In this document: one piece after another, positions 54,906-64,000 of the stretch
Numbering within the stretch: position 1 is the first letter of the stretch
Layout: each line of letters begins with the position of its first letter
Source: Ancistrus triradiatus
Taxonomy: Eukaryota > Chordata > Actinopteri > Siluriformes > Loricariidae
Length of the DNA stretch: 64,000 bases
Direction of reading: 5' to 3'
Assembly: GCA_025084515.1 (NCBI GenBank)
Contig: JAJAGP010000438.1
Span: 248,001 to 312,000 of the forward strand
The notes under the pieces: generated by a model
Seen by the model: the letters and a program-made list of their open reading frames with translations, nothing else
What the model was told of the DNA's origin: nothing
The model's database searches: none
Translations under genes and position numbers: made by a program

Positions 54906-55970
54906 TAGCAGTTTCCAGGTTTTTGCGATTTGAGCAGAGCAGCAAAGAAAAACCTGTATGGAAAAAGTCAAAGATTCAACAAAAAAATTGCTAAAGCCAA
55001 ACTGTCGAAAAAAAGTGATGAGAAAAGGGTTTTTTTTAGTAAACTATGACATATCAAGCTTTGATGATATGATTTAATAGTCGACCTGACTGACCTGACT
55101 GTTAAAATTATAATGCATGAAGTTGCTGCCATGTGATAGGTTGATTAGATATTTGCGTTGACAAGAAGTTGAAGAGATGTACCTAAGAAAATGACCGGTG
55201 AGTGTATATTGCAATGCTTTACACATATAGATGCTTAAAAAAAAGCTCTTGAATCAGTCAGTGCATCTGGCTTATCCTTCGTCGTGTCCCAGCGATGTGA
55301 GAATACAGTTCTCCCAACATGCAGTCCAATTAATAGTGCAATAAATTTTATAAAGCCTCCATTTGCAGATTTGAAGTGTCACTGGCTTACTCTCGTTCAT
55401 ATGCTAGAAGATCTATAGCGAATAGCAGCAGCCAAAAACTTTTTTTTTCCAACGCGAGGCAACATCTGCCAGTAAAATCACAAGATCCGGATGAGTTTGG
55501 TGAGAAATAACAGGTAATTCTGTCTGTAATTTTCTCCGGGGTGGAGGGAGAAAAACACAGATGTGGCCTTACCCGGATAGAAATTTTACTCTCATCCAGA
55601 TAGGGCTTAATTCAGCGTAACATAATGGCACAGTAGAGTTTCTGATTAGTCCAGCTTCCTGCCTGTTAGTTCCAAATTGGATGGAACCGCTATACATGAT
55701 GTGGATTTGTTTTACCACGTGTACCTCTGCATGTGTGTGTCTCAGTGCATATTTAGTCCTAGGGCCTAATTCTATGATATTAAACAAACAACCACTACCT
55801 TATAATTAATCACTATAAAGAGCAGAGTGTAAGCAGAGGTAAAAATCAATTCAGAATACCCCATAAAATGTCCCCCACGTTATTCAATTATAATTTTATA
55901 TGTTACATTCGAACAGTGAAGTGTTCAGAGAGCTTTAAATTACATACTGAGAGATTTGGTATGTTAATAG

Positions 55971-55972
<2 letters not shown>
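54906..55972. other. Unassigned crem intron
   Basis: No exon or repeat family recognised. Confidence 0.4.

Positions 55973-56010
<38 letters not shown>
55973..56010 (+). repeat. (TC)n microsatellite forming a splice-acceptor pyrimidine tract
   Basis: About 17 TC units followed by TTTCTAATTCAG and the crem Q2 exon. A branch-point-like CTAAT lies between the array and the AG. Confidence 0.9.
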
Positions 56011-56011
<1 letters not shown>

Positions 56012-56018
56012 AATTCAG

Positions 56019-56204
56019 TTGCTATAACTCAGAGTGGAGCTATTCAGATTGGTGGTGCAGGTGATGGTGTGCCTGGACTGCAGACTCTCACTTTGCCCAG
56101 TGCTGCTGCTCCTCAGGCTGGAGCCACCATCCTACAGTACACCCCCCAGCCTGGAGACCCCGCACAACACGTACTGCTGTCAGCCGGCCAAGTGCTTGTA
56201 CAGG
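56019..56204 (+). CDS. crem: crem, glutamine-rich Q2 exon
   Basis: A 186-bp exon with a CTAATTCAG acceptor and a CAGG|GTAAGT donor. With the split Ile codon it continues from the previous exon as IAITQSGAIQIGGAGDGVPG, then LQTLTLPSAAAPQAG and ATILQYTPQPG, ending GQVLVQ. This matches the second glutamine-rich activation region of CREB/CREM/ATF1 (family: GLQTLTMTN, TILQYA, QVVVQ). The exon exits in phase 1, as expected before the segment leading to the bZIP. Compared with the family there is an Ala/Pro-rich replacement (LPSAAAPQAG) and HVLLSAGQVL in place of QILVPSNQVV. No further exon was found before 64000. Confidence 0.92.
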
Positions 56205-56214
56205 GTAAGTCATA

Positions 56215-57767
56215 ACAGCCGAAATGAGAAGAAGTTGGGGCAGTATGGAAAATGCAAATAAAAAATGCTTTGTGTTTTACATTTACTTTGACTTTTATTT
56301 CATTGCAGACAATATGAACTCAAGATATTTCATGTTTATTTCTGGTCAAGTTTCATTTCATTTCATTTGTTAATAAACATCCATTCCTGCATTTTAGGCC
56401 TCCAACATGTTCCAGAAAAATTGGGACTGGGGCAGTTTAGGGGTTTTATTGAATTCTAAACACAAAATAATGGTGTGATTTCAAACAGGTGATGTCAACA
56501 GGTGATTATAATCATGTTCTGGTGCAAAAGCAGTATCCACAAAGTGCTGAGTCTTTGAGGATAAAAGGTGGGCAGATGATCTTAAATTTATCAATAAATG
56601 TGTAAAAGAATTATTGAAATGCTTAAGAACAATGTTCCTCAAAGAAAGATTGGAAGGGATTTACATATTTTCCCTGCTACAGTGCATAATATCATTAAAC
56701 AATTTCAGTGCGGGGCACAAGTCTAAACTGGACAAATGATCTCCGATCCCACAGACGGCACTGCATCAAGAACCGCCATTCATCAATAGTTGGTATAACC
56801 ACATGAGCAAGTTATTACTTTATCAAACCTTTATCAAGCACTACATTATGGAGTTGCATTCACAAACGCCACTTGAAATGTTACTTATACAAAAAATAAA
56901 CCATAAGTTAACCATGTCCAGAAGCGGTGTCATCCTTTCTGGGTTGGAGGCATCTAGGATGGACCATCACACAGTGGAAACATGTACTGTGGTCAGACCA
57001 ATCAGTATTCCAGATCTTTTTTGGAAGACATGGATGCTGTGTGCTCCGGACCAAAGAAAAAAAGTCCATCCAGACTGTTATCAGCAACTAGTCCAAAAGC
57101 CAGGCTCTGTCATGGTATGGGTTTGGGTCAGTGCCCTTGGCAAAGGTCATTTACACTTTTGTGATAACAGCATTAATGCGAAAAAAGTACATTGAGATCT
57201 TAGAGCAACATAAGCTGCCTTCAAGACGACATCTTTTCCAGGGACGTCCATGCATTTTTCAACAAGACAATGCAAAACCACATGCTGCACACATTACAAA
57301 GGCAGGGCTGTGGAAGAAGAGGGTACGGGTACTGGACTGGCCCGACTGCAGTCCTGTCCCAAACAGAGATTGTGTGGAGGATATTGACATGAAAAATGTG
57401 ACAACGATGACCCTGTACTGTTGCACATCTTAAGACGTGTTTAAGAATGGGAGAAAATAACACCCGAAGCAGGAAATCACTTGGTATCCTCTGTGACAAA
57501 ACATCTTTTAAGTGTTGTGAAAAGGAATAGCAACATTACAAAGAGATAAATGCTTTACCGTCCTGACTTTTTTTGGAATGTGTTGCAGGCCTGAAATGCA
57601 AGAATGGATGTTTATTAAGAAATGAAATGAAGCTGACCAGATAAAACATGAAATATCTCAGGTTCATACTGTCTGCAATGGAATAACAATACAAGGAAAT
57701 GTATTAAACACGGCATTTTTTCATTTGCATTTTTCATACTGCCCCAACTTTTTCTGCTTTGGGGTTG
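56215..57767 (+). mobile_element. Near full-length Tc1-like family D element, next to a crem donor
   Basis: Left inverted repeat ACAGCCGAAATGAGAAGAAG with GTTGGGGCAGTATGG; right end inverse TACTGCCCCAACTTTTTCTG with GGGGTTG. A TA precedes the left end, and the second is changed to CA. The inner repeats run over 200 bp. Only 10 bp separate it from the crem Q2 exon (56204). Confidence 0.88.
56900..57420 (+). pseudogene. Tc1 family D transposase, broken
   Basis: Recognisable segments in changing frames: a PDQRKKVHPDCYQQL-like stretch near 57045, PGSVMVWVWVSALGKGHLHF near 57105, LPSRRHLFQGRPCIFQQDNA near 57215, KPHAAH, and VLDWPDCSPVPN near 57330 ahead of the last catalytic position. Several frameshifts. 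The N-terminal DNA-binding half is mostly unreadable. Confidence 0.85.
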
Positions 57768-57772
57768 CACAT

Positions 57773-57818
<46 letters not shown>

Positions 57819-57845
57819 TCTCTCTCTCTCTCACACACTTTCTGT
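57773..57845. repeat. (TC)n microsatellite
   Basis: TC array with a few CC interruptions directly after the Tc1-D right end. Confidence 0.92.
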
Positions 57846-59012
57846 CTCTCTCCTCTCATGCTCAAGCTGTCATGCACATAACAGCAAAGAGACATTCACA
57901 CTTACATTATCTCACTTACAACCAACCAAGTCTAAATGAATTACTCAGTTTATTTGTAACATGTGGCCATTAGAACATGTTTAATTAGGGAGAAATTCTT
58001 TCCACTAATTAAATTATTAACAGACACTCACCGGTTTATAAACCAATTGGTACAAGTCAAACAAATTCAGAAACATGATTTCATTTTGAAAACGTTACAT
58101 TGTGCCTCTGCAACAAGACTAAACCCCTTAATTGAAAAAAAACCCATATCGTTAGATTTGTTAGTAAGGTGTTGCTATACTAGGTATATTAAACAGTGAT
58201 TACTATTCATATTACATATAAACAGTATGTCATGCTCTTCACAGCAACTGCCAATATTTACATTACACTGGATAAATGAAAGCATGAAAGCACATTTAGC
58301 ACTGACTTTAGAGCATGGATAGAAAATATGGTGTTTAGTCTAGTTTCACTATTTAGGTGAACTGTATCCAAGGAAAGCATGTCAAGTTGTTGTTATATGG
58401 TACTACTGGATTCTTAAGTATTTGAATACAATCTAAAAAATGCAGTCAAGCAAATAACCCAGCCCTGGTTTAGAAAGTACTAAAATCAGAACGTGTGTTC
58501 ACACTACAGTAATGTTTATGAAGCATTTGGGAATCTACATCCTGCATGCTTTTATTATCACTGGACAGTTTACTAGCTGTGTGGAAAAAGTGATTTGCAT
58601 TACGTGCATTTGTTTTTTGCGTCGGATGCAGGATGAAATTTAGGAGAACAAAAGCAGACTGCTGGAGACACAAGATACCACCTGTGCTATAGAGAACTGG
58701 TCTGACTTGCTTTGTCTGAGATAAATAGATCATGTTCGGTGATTGGATGAGAGATGATTCAGTGATTTTAATATTATCAAGATGCCGAAGCCAAACTGCA
58801 CACAAGGGTAAATGTGGTGGTTTATGTGGTCAGTAAAGTTTCCAGTCATAATATCTATATGGAATCTATATACGTAATGTCTATTTTTATTTTTTTTATC
58901 TTGGTTGTGGTCAAACAAGTCTGAAGCCTAACCCAGAATTCACTGGGTAACCGGGGAGAAGCCTGGAGGAGTAGTTCAACACGAACCCTGGTTGGCCATC
59001 CAGGTATATATA
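57846..59012. other. Unassigned crem intron
   Basis: No exon or repeat recognised. I looked for the family motifs YQIR and the bZIP basic region on the plus strand and did not see them. Confidence 0.4.
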
Positions 59013-59652
59013 CAGTGGTGTGAAACAGTGTTTGCCCCCTTCCTGGTTTCCATGTTTGTCAGACAAGTGTTTCGGAACATCAAACCTGTCACATTCTGGA
59101 GGGAAGTAGGAGACATACGCAAGGCCACTGGCTGGTAAGGTGGTTTATTTACACAAAACATGGACACTGACGCACAGGTGAGGCAAGGTAGGGACATCGA
59201 GAATCCACAAGGGAGAGTGAACAGAGTGAGGGTTAAATAGTGCGGGAATGACGAGGGAAATGAGGAACAGGTGAGCGTGATCAGCAGGTGCAGCGAGCCG
59301 GGCGGCCGATGGGCGTGACAAAACCAATTTAAATATTAGTCAAAGACAACACAAGTAAATACAAAATGAAGTTTTTAAATGAAGGTGTTTATTATTTAGG
59401 AAGAAAAAAAATCCAAACCTGCATGGCCCTGTGTGAAAAATTCCCTTGTGTGATTGCCCCCCTTGTTAAAACATAACTATGATTTATCACACCTGAGTTC
59501 ACTGTCTCTAGCCACACCCAGGCCTGATTATTGCCACACCTGTTCTCAATCAGAACATCGCTTAAATAGGACCTGCCTGACAAAGTGAAGTACACCAAAA
59601 GAACCGTAAAAGCTACACATCATGCCAAGGTCTAAAGAAATTCAGGAACAAT
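59013..59652 (+). mobile_element. Tc1 family B left half, interrupted by a solo LTR
   Basis: Left end CAGTGGTGTGAAACAGTG after TA, the inverted repeat, the leader and the first codons of the transposase (MPRSKEIQEQ at about 59622). It then breaks off into unrelated sequence. Confidence 0.85.
59087..59320 (-). mobile_element. Solo LTR (234 bp) with perfect 5-bp target duplication
   Basis: On the plus strand it runs TGTCACATTC...GGGCGTGACA, so the ends are TG...CA with a 6-bp inverse. AAACC is duplicated on both sides (59082-59086, 59321-59325). Removing it restores continuous Tc1-B sequence. On the minus strand it has a TATA-like CTATTTAACC near 59240 and an AATAAA in AAATAAACC near 59147. 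No internal region remains, as after LTR-LTR recombination. Confidence 0.9.
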
Positions 59653-59664
59653 TCAATTCAATCC

Positions 59665-60165
59665 AGTAATTCAATATAGAGGAAAAGTCTTAGGCCACTG
59701 TTAGTTTAGATATTGTTTTAGCAATGCCGTAATGACCAAATGTAATTATTTCTCAGTCACATTAATAGAATGCTACCAGAACATACAGGAAACTTGTATG
59801 CAGTAGTAAAGAAACATGAAAGAAAATCAGAAAAACTGCGTCCATAGATTATAGGGGCAAGTATTTAGTATGATCTCCAGTTACACCAGAGCAATAACAG
59901 CATCTGGCAGCTTCATCGAGATGCCAAGTTCAAAGAAGCTTGATCAGGAATTTTCTTTTTGGAAAGGCAGCAAACAAGCAACCACTTTTTCGGAAGGGGA
60001 ACAGGGCAAAAAGGCTAAGATGTGGCAAAACTCCCAAAGACTAGAATGAAGATAAGTGGAAAAGAGTATTCTGGAGTGATGAATCCAAGTTTGACATTTT
60101 TGGTTCGTTGACAATATGTTATATATGGTCATTATGTCATTGCTAAAACAAACGTTAAACGTTGC
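59665..60165 (+). mobile_element. Tc1-like family X remnant
   Basis: The left part has AAAGTCTTAGGCC. Inner repeat TTGTTTTAGCAATGCCGTAA (59714) is inverted at 60128-60154. Between them lies a Tc1 catalytic strand, FWSDESKFDIFG, at about 60068-60105. The rest is deleted. Confidence 0.65.
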
Positions 60166-60422
60166 ATGCTTGTATAAACAACCTGTGAGTTGTTTTTCCT
60201 GCTCTTCTTCTTTGTTTCCTTTGTTTTCTTTGCCGTTCTCAGATCCTAAACCATAGAAACCTACAAACAAAAGTACATTGACACATGCTAAATGAAAAGA
60301 CCTCTGTTTTACTGACATGTCATGGTCAAAAGTAAGGATTTGTTGCAGTAACATCCTACATTAGCCTTAGCAGTCCACAAGAGCAGTAGTGAGCACAGAA
60401 CCTTCGCTAAGCTGTTGCCACA
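60166..60422. other. Unassigned sequence
   Basis: Nothing recognised. The minus-strand frame at 59944-60354 crosses the Tc1 remnant and is not a gene. Confidence 0.4.
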
Positions 60423-61166
60423 ATGAGTGCGTTCACATGCACTTAATATTCCAATAACTGTAAATAACTGAAAATCAGATTTTGTCAGTAATCTGATGGT
60501 TTACATGCACTTGGGTATCCAGATAATGGGAAAACTCCCAATAATAATTGGATTTCTAATTAGCAACCAGCCAATGACGTGATGTAAATTTCAAATTAGA
60601 AAAATTAAATAATTCCCAAACATCAGAGCAAGTCAGAGGTAATTTTGACAAAATATGTTGTTAACAGTGAACGCTGCCACACAGTAGAACTTTTAGACAT
60701 ATATTGTTTGTCACTTGTAATAATTCCACTGTAAAGGGGTTGAAAAGGGTCTCGTCTGTTCGCACATGCAGTCAAAATAAACCAATAATATTATCTTTTG
60801 ACAGTGACATCATAGCGAGGTGTGCAAGAAAAGCTTAAGCAAAGTGAGTCTACAGCTCCATTCCTTCAGGGAAAACTCAGTTTTCATGAGTCGAATTGGA
60901 CCCAAATGTTTGCTGTCAATATCCTCGCAAGGCAAACAAAAGGGGTTCTTTTGGCGGAACTACAACTTTTTGAAAACAAGCCAAAAAGAAGTGAAGACTC
61001 TTAGAAGAAGCGGATCTGGCAACCGTGTGACTCTGCTAGCCCTTTAGGGACAGCTCTTCACTCTATCGGGTTACGATTGTGTGCATGTGCAGAGTGAGAA
61101 ATCAGACTATTGCAATCAGAGTATGAGTATACAGTACGTGCGCTGAGAAATCCAAGTATTGATATA

Positions 61167-62802
61167 CAGTGGTGCTTGAAAGTTTGTTAACCCTGTAGAA
61201 TTTTCTATATTTCTGCATAAATATGATCTAAAACATCATCAGATTTTCACACAAGTTCTAAAAGTAGATAAAGAGAACCCAGTTAAACAAATGAGACAAA
61301 AATATTATACATGGTCATTTATTTATTGAGGAAAATGGTTCAATATTGCATATTAGTGAGTGGCAAAAGTATGTGAACCTCTAGGATTAGCAGTTAATTT
61401 GAAGGTGAAATTAGAGTCAGGTGTTTTTAATCAATGGGATGACAATCAGGTGTGAGTGGGCACCCCGTTTTATTTAAAGAACAGGGATCTATCAAAGTCT
61501 GCTCTTCACAACACATGTTTGTGGAAGTGTATCATGGCACGAACAAAAGAGATTTCTCAGAACATCAGAAAGAGAGTTGTTGATGCTCATCAGGCTGGAA
61601 AAGGTTTTACAAAACCATCTCTAAAAGAGTTTGGACTCCAATCCACAGTCAGACAGACTGTGTACAAAATGGAGAAATTCAAGACCATTGTTACCCTCCC
61701 CAGGAGTGGTCGACCAACACAAGATCACTCCAAGAGCAAGGAGTGTAATAGTCGGTGAGGTCACAAAGGAAACCCCAGGGGGGTAACTTCTAAGCAACTG
61801 AAGGCCTCTCTCACATTGGCTGATGTTAATGTTCATGAGTTCACCATCAGAAGAAACACTGAACAACAATGGTGTGCATGGCAGGGTTGCAAGGACAAGC
61901 CACTGCTCTCCATAAAGAAACATTGCTGCTCATCTGCAGTTTGCTAAAGATCACGTGGACGAGCCAGGAAAGCTATTGGAAGAATGTTTTGTGTGAATGT
62001 TTTGTGAGACCAAAATAGAAATGTTTGGTTTTAAAATTAAAAGAAAAGCGTTATGTTTGGAGAAAGGAAAACGCTGCATTCCAGCATAAGAAAACCTTAT
62101 CCTATCTGTGAAACATGTGGTGGTGGTAGTATCATGGTTTGGGCCTGTTTTTCTGCATTTGGGAAAGGACCGGCTTTCCATCATTGATGGAACAATGAAT
62201 TCTGAATTATATCACAGAATTCTAAAGGAAAATGTCAGGACATCTGTCCATGAACTGAATCTCAAGAGAAGGTGGGTCAAGCAGCAACACAATGACCCTA
62301 AGCACACAAGTCGTTCTACCAAAGAATGGTAAAAAGACAAATAAAGTTAATGTTGTGGAATGGCCAAGTCAAAGTCCTGACCTTAATCCAATTGAAATGT
62401 TGTGGAAGGACCTGAAGTGAGCAGTTAATGTGAGGAAACCCACCAACATCCCAGAGCTGAGGCTGTTCTGTACAGATTAATGGGCTAAAATTCCTCCAAG
62501 CCGGTGTGCAGGACTGATCAACAGTTACAGGAAATGTTTAGTTGCAGTTATTGCTGCACAGGGGGGTCACAGCAGATACTGAAAGCAAAGGTTCACATAC
62601 TTTTGCCACTCACTAATATGTAATATTGGATCATTTTCCTCAATAAATAAATGACTAAGTATAATATTTTGTCTCATTTGTTTAACTGTGCTTTCTTTAT
62701 CTACTTTTAGGACTTCTAAAAGTAATCTGATGATGTTTTAGGTCATATTTATGCAGAAATATAGAAAATTCTAAAGGGTTAACAAACTTTCAAGCACCAC
62801 TG
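61167..62802 (+). mobile_element. Full-length Tc1 element, family A copy 2
   Basis: Inverted ends CAGTGGTGCTTGAAAG and CTTTCAAGCACCACTG are perfect and flanked by TA on both sides (61165-61166, 62803-62804). It is 1,636 bp, the least decayed Tc1 in the window. Confidence 0.95.
61534..62420 (+). pseudogene. Tc1 family A transposase, several frameshifts
   Basis: Starts MARTKEISQNIRKRVVDAHQ with the first helix-turn-helix readable (KEFGLQSTVRQTV). Frameshifts occur near 61718 (GRPTQDH for GRPTKI) and near 61790. Catalytic-domain pieces are visible: GGGSIMVWACFSAFG-like near 62115, HNDPKHTSRSTKEW near 62290 followed by TAA, and SQSPDLNPIEMLWKDLK near 62370 before TGA. Not functional as it stands, but only a handful of lesions. 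Confidence 0.9.
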
Positions 62803-62984
62803 TAAAATCCAGCTCTCTTTATTGGATGGCTTAATCTGATTTCTAGATTGGAGTGTGCTGATTACGTGACCACTTGAGTAATCAGATACCTGCAGAAGAG
62901 TTGTAAGATTCAGAAGATGTAAATGCACTTAGTGCTGGATGAACACAATAATGTCATTGTATGATGTAAACATAAGGGCGCCCA

Positions 62985-63470
62985 GCCCCAACTATCTTAT
63001 ACAACCCCAGATCATTATTCCTCCACCACCAAACTTTACAGTAGGCACTGCATTCGCTGACTAGTGATTTCTTTACAAACACAAGTTTCATCTGATTTAA
63101 CACTTCTGAGTATTGTGCACTTCGCACCACAGTGTGACCTTTGGCTTGTGTGCAGCTGCTTGGCCACAGAAACCCAACCAGTAAAGCTCTGTATGAACAG
63201 CCCATGAGTTGTTGTTGAGGCATTGTGGAAGTTGGCATGTAGGTCTCTTGGTGTGTGGAGTTTGTTTTCGTAGCTGAGCTGTTGTTGCTCAAAGACTTCT
63301 AAATAAAAGCACTTGTAGCTTTCATGCAATGAACTGCAGTTCATGGCAAATCTCTGGCTGGTTTTCCTATCCATAGAGCTTATGTGGAAAGATACAGGAG
63401 TAGCCTGCCAGATCTTTCTTCCACACAAGTAATATTGATGTTGTTGCCATTGCCATTGCAATGTAATCCT
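62985..63470 (-). mobile_element. Degenerate Tc1-like remnant
   Basis: CCACCACCAAACTTTACAGT near 63020 is the inverse of the TVKFGGG segment of Tc1 transposases. Similar blocks follow in the order expected for the minus strand. Long overlapping minus-strand frames (62954-63461) show no intact domain. Ends not found. Confidence 0.5.
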
Positions 63471-63594
63471 CTGACTTCAACACTGACCTATACTGCTGCT
63501 GGCTAATATGAGGTTCAGTAGGGGTGTAATGATGCACTAATAGTGTAAGATAGTGTTAGCGCCGATTAATGCAATATTTAGATTACGATGCCGG
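63471..63594. other. Unassigned sequence
   Basis: Nothing recognised. Confidence 0.4.
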
Positions 63595-63830
63595 ATCTCA
63601 CGAGGATTCAGAGAAACTTTGCCTGCATTACAACTTGCAGCTCATAAACTGAGACTACTGAGTGGGTAAAAACAAATTGATGCTGAGAGAACATTCAGTG
63701 AGGTTGGGGCTATTTATGAGAACATGAAAACTTTGTTTCCAGTATTAAACTTACTGCTCTTAACTGGGACTGGGATTAAAAACAAAAATGTACTGATACC
63801 ATGTGCACTATTCTAACATTGTTTTATCCC
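63595..63830 (+). repeat. Dispersed repeat I, copy 2
   Basis: Matches the reverse of 44060-44300: CAGAGAAACTTTG, AACTTGCAGCTCATAAACTG, GAAAACTTTGTTTCCAG and GATACCATGTGCACTATTCT. Confidence 0.6.
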
Positions 63831-64000
63831 AGAAACAAAAAGATTCTGTTATCTGTAAGTACAAACAAAGTGCAAACACAGTGCACTTATAGCCTTATTG
63901 CTTTAATAAATGTTCATTTAAGCTAAGGGATTTTGTGTCACATTTATAAATAGTAGTTTTATCAGTGGCAAAAAATGTGATATTGGCATTATATATTTGT
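63831..64000. other. Unassigned sequence to window end
   Basis: AT-rich; no crem bZIP exon seen. Confidence 0.4.

Larger units (their letters stand above)
60423..62945. repeat. Dispersed repeat G, copy 2, split by Tc1 family A
   Basis: 60423-61166 plus 62803-62945 align with 9118-9611. The flanks of the Tc1 join in the order seen in the uninterrupted copy (ATCGGGTTAC ... AAATCCAGCTCTCTT). Ends carry TGCATTT / TTCACATGCACTT-like inverted sequence. Confidence 0.62.

Noticed and set aside
62954..63461. Two overlapping minus-strand frames of 112 and 141 codons
   Set aside because: The region carries decayed Tc1 transposase blocks and neither frame follows them throughout, so no gene is called.

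Overview
This window looks like teleost fish nuclear DNA, AT-rich and very repeat-rich. The organism call is inference. It rests on vertebrate-style exons with GT/AG introns, several Tc1-like transposon families with the long inverted repeats common in fish, tRNA-headed SINEs with fish-type tails, and long CA/TG and TC microsatellites. A ray-finned fish of the otophysan type (for example a catfish) would fit, but nothing here fixes the species. There are no bacterial genes, operons or CRISPR arrays.

Two host genes can be supported and both run off the window. (1) On the minus strand, about 11.0 kb down to position 1, is the 5' part of a TRIM-family gene: a B-box exon without a RING (10509-10859), a 96-bp exon (4330-4425) and a 234-bp coiled-coil exon (2697-2930). 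Any PRY/SPRY exons would lie left of position 1. (2) On the plus strand is a CREB/CREM/ATF1-family gene, best matched to CREM. It has a CpG-rich candidate first exon with cAMP-response elements (about 32.9-33.4 kb), an N-terminal coding exon (41698-41799), a glutamine-rich exon (46237-46371), two exons that together make the kinase-inducible domain with its RRPSYR site (54197-54282, 54382-54530), and a second glutamine-rich exon (56019-56204). All junctions keep one reading frame. The bZIP exons would lie right of the window. The two genes are divergent and about 22 kb apart.

Almost everything else is repeats. I separate the Tc1-like elements into families by their ends: A (CAGTGGTGCTTGAAAG), B (CAGTGGTGTGAAA), C (CAGTGGGGCAAAA), D (CAACCCCAAA...), E (ACACTATA...AGACAAA) and X (AAAGTCTTAGGCC). 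All transposase genes are broken. There are also pogo/Tigger-like elements, two hAT-like elements with 8-bp target duplications, a PIF/Harbinger remnant, solo LTRs, a 2.1-kb LTR element with no recognisable proteins, a large fold-back element, three SINE types and a LINE-like retroposon 3' tail. Many insertions are nested, which gives a relative order: for example an LTR inside Tc1-B, a fold-back inside a retroposon tail, and an LTR element inside repeat H.

The points most worth a second look are the crem N-terminal exon, whose reading frame is broken by a five-A run and can resume at an overlapping ATGA; transposons and a TC microsatellite pressed against crem splice sites; Tc1 elements that are mosaics of two families; and a group of LTR-like repeats, two with an internal tRNA-like segment, that share promoter-like sequence with the fold-back element. 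I found no convincing new multi-gene system.
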